From Aedes albopictus (taxonomy: Eukaryota; Arthropoda; Insecta; Diptera; Culicidae), in the NCBI RefSeq assembly GCF_035046485.1, contig NC_085138.1, forward strand, positions 22,020,440-22,084,439: a stretch of 64,000 bases of DNA. The letters run 5' to 3'. Shown here in pieces: positions 56,040 to 64,000 of this stretch. The stretch's first letter is position 1. Every line of letters begins with the position of its first letter. Made by a program: the position numbers and the translations under genes. A model generated the notes under the pieces. That model had not been told where the DNA came from. It made no database searches and saw nothing but the letters and a program-made list of their open reading frames with translations.

Positions 56040-57880
56040 AGAAAATGTCTTATGGGATTGCTACATAAGCTATGCTTGTATTTCTTAATGTATTTTTTTA
56101 ATATTTTTGGGGAAATTCCTCCAAATTTTTTTAAGAGTTTTTCTATAGCATTTCTCCGAAAATTTATCAATGAATTTCTCCAGGGGTTTTTCCATGAATT
56201 TCTTTTCACGTATGTTGAAAAGATGCAATTCCAGGAGATATTTTTCTTTAACAAACATTCACAGATTCTATCATAAATTTAGAAACTTTCAGTTTGTATG
56301 AAGAACTAGCATAAGTTAAAATACACAAAAATAGAGAGATTATAAAAAATAATCTTCAAGAACCGTTCCAGAAATTTTCGCATGAATTTCTACCTAAAGG
56401 ATTACTCCATTTTTCAGAAATTTTCTCGGGATTTTTTTGGAAATTCCTCTAGAAATTCTCGAAAGATTTTTCTGTAATGTTCCTTCAGGAGTTTATCCAA
56501 TAGTTCCTTGAAGTATTCCTCTAGGCATTGCTTTGGATTTGTTCAGACCTTTCTACAGGGATTTTTTTTCATTTTTTTTTTAAAGATTTTCTCAACAATT
56601 AGTTCTGCAGCAATTGTTGAGAGAATCTTTTGGAACTACTAACAAGCTTTTTCAAAGATTTTTTCTAGAAATGTTTCAAAGTATATTTGTAGAAGTACCT
56701 CCAGCAGTTCTTCCAAGGTTTCCTTCAGAAAATCCTCCAGGGAATCTTAAGAAACTCAATGAAGGATTTCTTAAAAAAAATCCACAAGTACCTTTGTCTG
56801 CAATGTCTGCATTTTAAAGATATTTCTTTAAAAATTCCTCCACGGATTTTCCAGGAATCATGGCAGAAATTTCTCAAGGATTCTTGTATTGTTACTCCAG
56901 AAGTCTATTAAGATTTTTTTTCATTTTTTCTAAAAACAAACATGAAGGAGTTTCTGCAGGAATCACTGAACGAATTTCTCAAAAAATCTTTGAGATTCCT
57001 GGGAAGGGTTTTTCGAACAAATTCCTTTAGGATTTGTAAATAATTTACTTGAAGAATTTCAGAATTTTTATTTTTTCAGGTATACTATATGAAGGAACTT
57101 CTAAATTTCGAAATCTTGATAAAATCTCTGGAGATAAATATATCTTCACATACGAATTCCTAAAGAAATCTAAGCAGAAAATTCTGAAAGAAATCTAACT
57201 CTTCAGTAAAGTAAAGTTAGTGGTAATTAAAAAGAAAATCGGGTTAAGTACTGTGCCTTTGAATTCCGCTAAGAATTTGCATCCTTTGACAGATACGTAT
57301 TTCAACCTCATCTGTAAGGTCGTCTTCGGTATCTCGTACTTCACTCGACTTCAGTCAAGTCCAGTCGAGTCAAGTTCGAGACACTGAAGACGACCTTACC
57401 GTTGAGGTCAAAATACGTATCTGTCAAGGGATGCAAATTCTTAGTGGAATTGAAAGGCACAGTAATTAACTCGAATTTCTTTTTTTACATCATAGAAGAA
57501 GTACCTGGAGAAACATTTCGGGAAATCCTTGGTAGAACGCATTACAAAACATTTGCAAAGATCCCAGAAATAAATTCTTCAGGTATTTCTTAAAGAATTT
57601 TCGTAGAAATTCTCTGGAAATATTCCTGAATAAATTTCTCAAAGAATCCGCGGAGATATCAATGGAGTTATCCGTCGACAAAAAAAAATTCGATAACTTT
57701 TTAAACAAATCTCCAGAAGAGCGTGTAAAGTTTTTCTTGCTGGAGTTTAAGATGGAACCCATAGAAATCTGTTCAAAAAAATTCCTGGAGAAATTAATCA
57801 TGGAATATCATAAGAATGTCCCCTAGAAATTTCTCAAGGAATCCCTGCAAGAATTTCTTAAAAAAAAACCCTTCCCATTA
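56040..57880 (+). repeat. Degenerate 12-bp array, interrupted
   Basis: Highly diverged AATTCCTCCAGG-type units continue from 54890-55034. A palindromic element interrupts at 57225-57487. Short spurious frames only. Confidence 0.6.
57225..57487. mobile_element. 263-bp palindromic foldback element
   Basis: Arms of about 120 bp mirror each other around 57356. Each arm includes ACTGTGCCTTTGAATTCC-like sequence, AAGAATTTGCATCC, GACAGATACGTATTT and TAAGGTCGTCTTC. The centre is built of ACTCGACT/AGTCGAGT repeats. No duplication was resolved. Confidence 0.8.
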
Positions 57881-57889
57881 CCGGTGTTC

Positions 57890-58222
57890 CATACACTAGA
57901 CGCCTCTCCGCCTTTTACCGAAATTAGAAAAAAAACCCCTCCCATGCCGCCTTCTCTGTGCTTCAACAAGCTAAGATGGGCAAAGTTGCTAGGGTGTGAT
58001 ATTCACACCCAAAGGATCTGAGTTCAATTCGCGTTCGAAATTCTTTTCTTTTCATCTGCAAGGTAACGTTGAGAATGTTCAAATATTTTCATCACATATG
58101 AAGTGTCTACATTCGATGCATCATATTTTTGCAGGTTGTATTCGTACTCTGTAGTTTCCAAAAGCTCTATCGATTTTTTTTATCTTCAACACAATTTTAT
58201 AGTTGTTTGAAAAGGTGTGGCT
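57890..58222 (+). other. Stretch with a weak tRNA-like segment
   Basis: Near 57970-58030 an A-box-like GATGGGCAAAGTTGC and a B-box-like GAGTTCAATTC are spaced as in a tRNA, with an intervening hairpin GGGTGTGATATTCACACCC. It may be a decayed SINE head; nothing else supports that. Confidence 0.3.
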
Positions 58223-58696
58223 TAGTATGGGACACGCTTATATGGAAAAAATAAATCCTCGCTCCAGTCGACTTTTTAGATCCCATTCAGGTCCCATATG
58301 AACTGTACAAAATTTCAGCGCAATCGGTGAAACTATAATTTACAGTGCTGCTAATAAAACAAAACAAAAAGCCGTTCGTTGGATCACTAATCGGTAATAA
58401 ATCAATAACTTTTTCCACAAGCATCCAATCGTTTTGCGGTCTTCGAAGGAAAGTTTCATAAATGATTTTTCTACAAGAAGCGTTAATCGATTTGAATTAA
58501 GGAGACAAGGGGCGACCTCTGGGATTTTTTATCTAAAAGTGTCACTTTTCCCATAGTAAATCCTATGAAAACTTTGAACCGCTTGCGCTAAATTATAGTT
58601 TCATCGACTGCGCTGAAATTTTGCTCAGTTCATATGGGACCTAAATGGAATCAAAAAATTCGACTGGAGCGAGAATTTGATGTTTGTCCCATACTA
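58223..58696. mobile_element. 474-bp hAT-like foldback, copy 2
   Basis: Same family as 52947-53740: ends TAGTATGGGACACGC and, reversed, TAGTATGGGACAAACATC. Most of the left arm and the centre are deleted after ACTATAATTTA. GTGTGGCT flanks both sides (58215-58222, 58697-58704), a perfect 8-bp duplication. The internally deleted form therefore still has intact termini and its own duplication. Confidence 0.9.
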
Positions 58697-58704
58697 GTGT
58701 GGCT

Positions 58705-59135
58705 ATTTCTTCTCAGGTTCGATTCGATATTATTATTTAAAAAAAATGTCATTATTTTCAATTTTCAACGAAAACATTATTCGTAAGTTATCTTATTATT
58801 TTCATTCAACATATAAGAATGAAAAGCATCAAGAAACCAGGTCTTTTGCTTTGCAAAGTTTCACACTTTTATTTCATTTTTCATGTACTGAAGCTTAAAT
58901 TTTCCTTACATCTTCATACTTCACTGGAAATCCGCGACTCTTGCAAATTGTCAAGCAAACAACAATACACATAAAAAAGAATCAGCAAAGATATAGGTTT
59001 ATTCGATTTTCCTTATACCAACATAATCTTTGAAAATTTGCTAAAAAACTTCATTTTGGGCGAAGGTTAAAAAGTTTTATATTACAAGATTAAGATTGTA
59101 ACGTGATAAAAACATAAAAAAAAACACCCATAACG
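58705..59135. other. Unassigned AT-rich stretch
   Basis: No recognised feature. Confidence 0.35.
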
Positions 59136-59148
59136 TATGCTTATTACA

Positions 59149-59431
59149 TCCTCTCTCCTCTTCTTGGCGTAACGTCCTCACTGGGACAAAGCCTGCTTCT
59201 CAGCTTAGTGTTCAATGAGCACTTCCACAGTTTTTAACTGAGAGTTTCCTCTGCCAATGACCATTTTGCATGTGTATATCGTGTGGCAGGCACGAAGATA
59301 CTCTATGCCCAAGGAAGTCAAGGAAATTTCCTTTACGAAAAGATCCTGGACCGACCGGGAATCGAACCCGTCACCCTCAGCATGGTCATGCTAAATACCC
59401 GTGCGTTTACCGCCTCGGCTATATGGGCCCT
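59149..59431 (-). mobile_element. tRNA-derived SINE, family D, 13-bp duplication
   Basis: On the minus strand the head contains ATAGCCGAGGCGGTAAACGC (A box) and GGGTTCGATTCCCGGTC (B box). The body includes GATCTTTTCGTAAAGGAAAT and ends GCCAAGAAGAGGAGAGAGG. TATGCTTATTACA flanks it on both sides (59136-59148 and 59432-59444), a perfect 13-bp duplication expected from LINE-driven retrotransposition. The right-hand duplication ends exactly where MITE copy 4 begins. Confidence 0.9.
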
Positions 59432-59444
59432 TATGCTTATTACA

Positions 59445-59851
59445 CACTCTTAAAAAATTAGGAATTTACACGTGACGTAAACCATCAACGTACGTAAACA
59501 TTTCATGACTGAATGGCAAATTTGACTCAATTCTACATCCATCATGTTGGTTGCACAAGATGTCAACAAACCTATCTGACCAGATAGGTAGAAACAGTTT
59601 TACATATATCGATTGTCTCACAACTCGGTGATACAGCCGAGAGGTATAGTACGTGCCTCTCAATCAGCGGACTAGAGTTCGAATCCAGTTCATTATTTTA
59701 TTTATATACATAGGTTTTATCTCTCGCTTCGGCTCTAGCGATTGCTAGCTCGACTTTATTTGTGATATAAGACGTAAATTTGTGTCAAACGAGCCGCTCC
59801 TTTTATGTGCATCCAAGTGAACTTAAATTTACATGTTTTTTTCTGATAGTG
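59445..59851 (+). mobile_element. 413-bp-family MITE, diverged copy 4 (407 bp)
   Basis: Starts CACTCTTAAAAAATTAGG but carries many substitutions and small indels relative to the other copies. Examples are a missing stretch before GGTTGCACAAGATG and CCAGTTCATT instead of CCCGTTCATT after the B box. The right end reads TGATAGTG rather than TAAGAGTG. The TA duplication is not preserved. It is an older member of the family. Confidence 0.85.
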
Positions 59852-60144
59852 TTGCACTGAAAAACTCGTGACAAACTTCTTACATTTCTTTGCAACACTT
59901 GGATTGAAATTGATTGCATATCTAGGACGTTTTATGTTTCGTAATATTTGTTTTATTAAATTCAATTCTAAAGAAAAAATTCCTGTAATGATATGATTGA
60001 AAATTGAGGTCAAATGTGAAAAATATAGATAATTTAATGGGTTTGTACTCTCAATAATTTTTATAACTTTATTTTCCATCTTGCATGAATGTATGAGGAA
60101 AAATATATGTGGAGGAAAAATCTGTATCAAGATCATAAAATCTG

Positions 60145-60557
60145 CACTCTTAAAAAATTAGGAATTTACACGTGACGTAAACCATCAACGTACGTAAACA
60201 TTTCATGACTGAATGGCTAATTTGATTTAATTTTACATCCATCATGTAAGTTCGAGTTGGCTGCACAAGATGTCAACAAACCTATCTGAACAGATAAGTA
60301 GAAACAGATTTACATTTATCATTTGTCTCACAACTCGGTGATACAGCCGAGAGGTATAGTACGTGCCTCTCAATCAGCGGACCAGAGTTCGAATCCCGTT
60401 CATTATTTTACTTACATATGTTTTATCTCTCGCTTCGGCTCTAGCGATTGCTAGCTCGACTTTATTTGTGATAGAAGATGTAAATTTGTGTCAAACGGGC
60501 CGCTCCTTTTATGTGCATCCAAGTGAATTTAAATTTACATGATTTTTTCTAAGAGTG
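60145..60557 (+). mobile_element. 413-bp tRNA-bearing MITE, copy 5
   Basis: Full-length, near identical to copy 1. The flanking dinucleotide is TG on both sides (60143-60144, 60558-60559) rather than TA. Removing the element and one TG leaves AAATCTGTATTTTTT, which matches neighbouring AAATCTGTAT motifs and so supports the TG duplication. Confidence 0.9.
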
Positions 60558-60709
60558 TGTATTTTTTCTGTACTCTGTATCCTGTCTGTATCAACCTCTA
60601 AAAATCTGTATAATACAGAAAAATCTGTATATCTGGCTTGAGAGTTTGAACAGTTTTATTGTGGTAATAATGATTGCCAGAAGGTTTACATATCGGAGAG
60701 TTTTGTTTA

Positions 60710-61122
60710 CACTCTTAGAAAAAATCATGTAAATTTAAATTCACTTGGATGCACATAAAAGGAGCGGCCCGTTTGACACAAATTTACATCTTCTATCACA
60801 AATAAAGTCGAGCTAGCAATCGCTAGAGCCGAAGCGAGAGATAAAACATATGTAAGTAAAATAATGAACGGGATTCGAACTCTGGTCCGCTGATTGAGAG
60901 GCACGTACTATACCTCTCGGCTGTATCACCGAGTTGTGAGACAAATGATAAATGTAAATCTGTTTCTACTTATCTGTTCAGATAGGTTTGTTGACATCTT
61001 GTGCAGCCAACTCGAACTTACATGATGGATGTAAAATTAAATCAAATTAGCCATTCAGTCATGAAATGTTTACGTACGTTGATGGTTTACGTCACGTGTA
61101 AATTCCTAATTTTTTAAGAGTG
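60710..61122 (-). mobile_element. 413-bp tRNA-bearing MITE, copy 6
   Basis: Full-length, inverted relative to copy 5 and 152 bp from it. TA flanks both sides (60708-60709, 61123-61124). Confidence 0.9.
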
Positions 61123-61124
61123 TA

Positions 61125-61853
61125 CTCTTAAAATCTGGCTTTATATATATCTTGAAGTATACTGTTGCCGACTTGGGAATCACTGAGCGATACGCCCCGA
61201 TTGACTCACAACGACTGCTATGTGGGACTACCTAGCGTTAACCATTTACACTCTCGTGGCCATAGGGCTTTGATAAAGAATAGGGAGATGCAACGTATTG
61301 TTTGGACAGGAGAAAAACAGAAACACGTTCTATAGAAGAGTAATAAAAAATGAATTTTCTACTTAAAACTACAATCTAAAATAGGATTAAAACTTATATT
61401 CTACGGTGAATTAAAATGCTGAACTTACTGAACTAAGTTTGCCTTAAGAATAGTGAGTAAAACTTATTAAACTACTACTGGAATTATACTAATTATCATG
61501 CATTGAAGGTTGTAGGATTTATATACAGCAAGAAGATTTGTTGGGATGAGAACAAGAGCGAGGTTAGACTCGATGTAAGTAGATATTACTTGTTTTTTCA
61601 TGAAATGAATATTAATAAAACTATACAGCTTTTAGCAACTTTCAAAACTAAAAAACGAAGTTCGCTCAAAAGCGATCCGAACCGCCCAAACGCTCAATTC
61701 CCAACATATACTATAAAACATTTCATCAATGGTTTTCATAAAAGTATCATAAAACTGTGAGTTTTAATTATTGCTGTAATAAAATCCTAATAAAAATCAA
61801 ACAAAAGCAATCAGCAATGGAATTGTTACTTGGGTTCCCTTTCCCACATTAAC
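61125..61853. other. Unassigned AT-rich stretch
   Basis: An 85-residue plus frame (61503-61760) has no recognised domain. GTTACTTGGG at 61825-61834 resembles a right terminus of the CCCAAGTAACC family. Confidence 0.35.
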
Positions 61854-62010
61854 CTGCAACCTGACGTGGCAGGCGCCATTGTCGCCTAAAAATAGAAGAT
61901 TACCAACGCTCACACACTGAAGATGCCAGTCCCCAGCAGATATCTCATTGGTTCCTTGTGTGAGTGTAGCTTGTCTGGCGATACTGGAGTAGCATCTACG
62001 GGCGGTTAAT
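61854..62010 (-). repeat. Unclassified dispersed repeat, copy 2
   Basis: Reverse-complement relative of 2752-3095 without the MITE. The uninterrupted sequence reads GGACTGGCATCTTCAGTGTG where copy 1 has the 165-bp insertion. Confidence 0.6.
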
Positions 62011-62239
62011 CATGCTCAAGCTCAAGCTTAGTAAAATCTGTACAAATTCATTCTTAAACCAGTTTTTGTTTAGGTGCGAACCACTGCTTTAAAACAAAAC
62101 AACGGAAGTTGTATAATGCACGATAATTTCGAAATTATGAATATGACAGACATCAACCATTCATTGATAGGTCCATTATAATGGATTCTGCTGCGATTAT
62201 CTTGTAATATTTTAAAAAAAATAAAAATTAATCCACCTT

Positions 62240-62405
62240 GTGGAGCCTTGTGGCCAAGCGGTTGCCATAGGGTGAGGGTTCGATTCCCGCTCCGAGCGAT
62301 GAAACTTTTCGCAAAAAATGTATCTTCCTCGTATCCACTGGTGCTCGTAATCGTGGTTTCCTGAATTTTCCATTGGATTTGAGCGCTACCCCTCAATCCT
62401 ACAAC
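62240..62405 (+). mobile_element. tRNA-derived SINE, family E
   Basis: The head contains GTGGCCAAGCGGTTGCC (A box, as in Leu/Ser-type tRNAs) and GGGTTCGATTCCCGC (B box). The distance between the boxes is too short for a functional tRNA. The body includes GAAACTTTTCGCAAAAAATG. The 3' limit is approximate. Confidence 0.7.
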
Positions 62406-62480
62406 CTGGCGGCGAAGATTAACTTAGGTAAGCTTAACAAAACAGTGCACAGAAAAAGTTAATTAAAAAGTGAAAATTTG

Positions 62481-62510
<30 letters not shown>
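62481..62510. repeat. A run joined to (CA)n
   Basis: Sixteen A are followed by about seven CA units. Confidence 0.9.
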
Positions 62511-62513
<3 letters not shown>

Positions 62514-62538
62514 TCAGCGAACAAATGTACCTGAACTG

Positions 62539-62951
62539 CACTCTTAAAAAATTAGGAATTTACACGTGACGTAAACCATCAACGTACGTAAACATTTCAT
62601 GACTGAATGGCTAATTTGATTTAATTTTACATCCATCATGTAAGTTCGAGTTGGCTGCACAAGATGTCAACAAACCTATCTGAACAGATAAGTAGAAACA
62701 GATTTACATTTATCATTTGTCTCACAACTCGGTGATACAGCCGAGAGGTATAGTACGTGCCTCTCAATCAGCGGACCAGAGTTCGAATCCCGTTCATTAT
62801 TTTACTTACATATGTTTTATCTCTCGCTTCGGCTCTAGCGATTGCTAGCTCGACTTTATTTGTGATAGAAGATGTAAATTTGTGTCAAACGGGCCGCTCC
62901 TTTTATGTGCATCCAAGTGAATTTAAATTTACATGATTTTTTCTAAGAGTG
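62539..62951 (+). mobile_element. 413-bp tRNA-bearing MITE, copy 7
   Basis: Full-length and near identical to copy 1. TG flanks both sides (62537-62538, 62952-62953), as in copy 5. The tRNA-like module is intact. Confidence 0.9.
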
Positions 62952-62953
62952 TG

Positions 62954-64000
62954 GGACAGTCCACTGAAATATATTGTTTGAATCCGTAGTAGTAACTGAA
63001 AATATTCAGTAAATCTCGGACCTGAGTAATAACTGTAACGAAATCTACATAAAAAAAAGAATATCTCGGACCGGGGGGTTCACCGTGAGAAAATGCTTAA
63101 GTGCGATGTCATAACTAAACGAGCTTGTAATACCTGGAACGGGATGGTCCGCTGAAATTGAAGCTGCATGTTGACAGCGCCTGGGCTGGTAGAGTCCACT
63201 TAACATAGTTGTCGTATTGAATTATGTTGAATTTGAAGCATAATTCTTCCGAGCTGTGAGAGTTTAAAATAAAAATAATCTAATTTTGATATAAAAAAGG
63301 TCAATTGATTCAAAATGGACTGATTTACAGTAAAAACGTGCCCAAAATAGAACCCCTGTATATATGTTCCCACTTCCCCATTATCTTTTATAAAAAAATA
63401 ATGTTTAGAACCTTTCCCCACGATCTCCTATACTCATTGACGTGATGACAGGACTGCGCTTGTCTCAGAACCGAACCAAACCCCCAGATCGGACCGAAAC
63501 AATGAGCGGGCTCAACAACTCCGTTCGACAGCTAGTTTGATTAAAATTAATTAATTCGAATTAAAATTGGAACGTTTAGCCCCTTTCCAGCACAGTCCGT
63601 CGTCAGCGCACCAGCATGTGCTGGTTCGTCCGCGTGGGTTTCACAATTGGTTTCAGTGTTATTTTTTATCGTCTCCGCTAAACATGGAACCACATGGGAA
63701 AAAGAGGGTTTTTTGGAAGGGGGAAAAAGGACGCTACCCTCCCCCAGGAAGTTACCAGAGCAAACATTTATGTGTGGTAGCACTCTCCTCGAAGCAAACG
63801 ACAGCATAAATCATGAAAAAACATATTTTTTATCCCTAGCTGGTAAACGATGACAAGTCGCTCCTCAGGGCACTTTTTACGGCATCCTACTGGCGGCGAC
63901 GACGCACAGTGGCGGGCCTCCATACAAAAGTCGGACAAAACCTAAAATGTTAACCGAAATTGTCAAAATTCACAGGTTATGATGATTTTAGTTCCCTAAA
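62954..64000. other. Unassigned stretch to window end
   Basis: No recognised repeat or domain. Overlapping short frames on both strands near 63550-63850 have no family signature. Confidence 0.35.

Noticed and set aside
59340..59431. Possible tRNA gene on the minus strand
   Set aside because: The box spacing and continuous body with a 13-bp flanking duplication show a SINE head, not a tRNA gene.
54057..61834. A single 7.8-kb element bounded by CCCAAGTAACA termini
   Set aside because: The inverted match is short and the outer dinucleotides (TA and TT) do not agree; kept only as a low-confidence idea.
1..64000. Viral insertions, toxin genes or bacterial operons
   Set aside because: No viral polymerase, capsid or glycoprotein motif, no toxin family and no operon-like gene layout could be recognised.

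Overview
The window looks like repeat-rich intergenic or intronic DNA from a culicine mosquito, most likely Aedes. The inference rests on the mix of repeats: tRNA-derived SINEs, R1-, RTE- and LOA/Jockey-like non-LTR remnants, many short inverted-repeat elements flanked by TA, and kilobases of degenerate 12-bp arrays of the type GGAATTCCTCCA. Base composition is AT-rich with isolated GC-rich blocks. No bacterial gene organisation, no confident host protein-coding gene and no intact transposase or reverse transcriptase was found. Species assignment and family names would need a repeat-library search.

Layout. 0-8 kb: TA-flanked MITEs (726, 1629, 7761), a MITE inserted in an older repeat (2850), an element with inverted GGACAAAAGGTCGAA arrays (3226-4335) and a 2.9-kb non-autonomous hAT element with an exact 8-bp target duplication (4496-7372) carrying two nested inverted-repeat elements and a short Helitron. 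8-17 kb: SINE, degenerate array, MITE, a GC-rich block with a 117-bp tandem duplication, and a pile-up of broken non-LTR pieces interrupted by a 403-bp hAT-like foldback. 17-21 kb: a 3.6-kb terminal-inverted-repeat element with nested insertions. 21-25 kb: a 4-kb degenerate 12-bp array. 25-31 kb: long-inverted-repeat elements, an unrecognised 97-residue reading frame, a 5'-truncated RTE-like element and two copies of a 413-bp tRNA-bearing MITE. 31-38 kb: another array, a piggyBac-like MITE, a 1.05-kb TIR element and a second RTE-like remnant. 39-42 kb: a decayed R1-clade element. 42-47 kb: a G-rich degenerate array hosting a TIR element with a tRNA-like module, a 1.6-kb palindrome and a MITE-within-MITE. 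47-54 kb: a 905-bp TA MITE, tail-to-tail SINEs, and a decayed LOA/Jockey-like element between identical 132-bp direct repeats, one of which carries a hAT-like foldback. 54-64 kb: a hAT element, more array DNA, a second foldback copy, SINEs and four more copies of the 413-bp MITE.

The most interesting signal is the 413-bp family: seven copies, six of exactly the same length and almost identical, with short terminal inverted repeats, TA or TG duplications, and an internal tRNA-like module with A-box-like and B-box motifs followed by a T run. One copy sits inside another MITE whose paralogue elsewhere in the window supplies the uninterrupted site. Other well-defined events are the 132-bp duplication around a non-LTR element and a hAT-like foldback family with two copies, each with a perfect 8-bp duplication. 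The elements do not form a pathway; the window is best read as layered insertion history.
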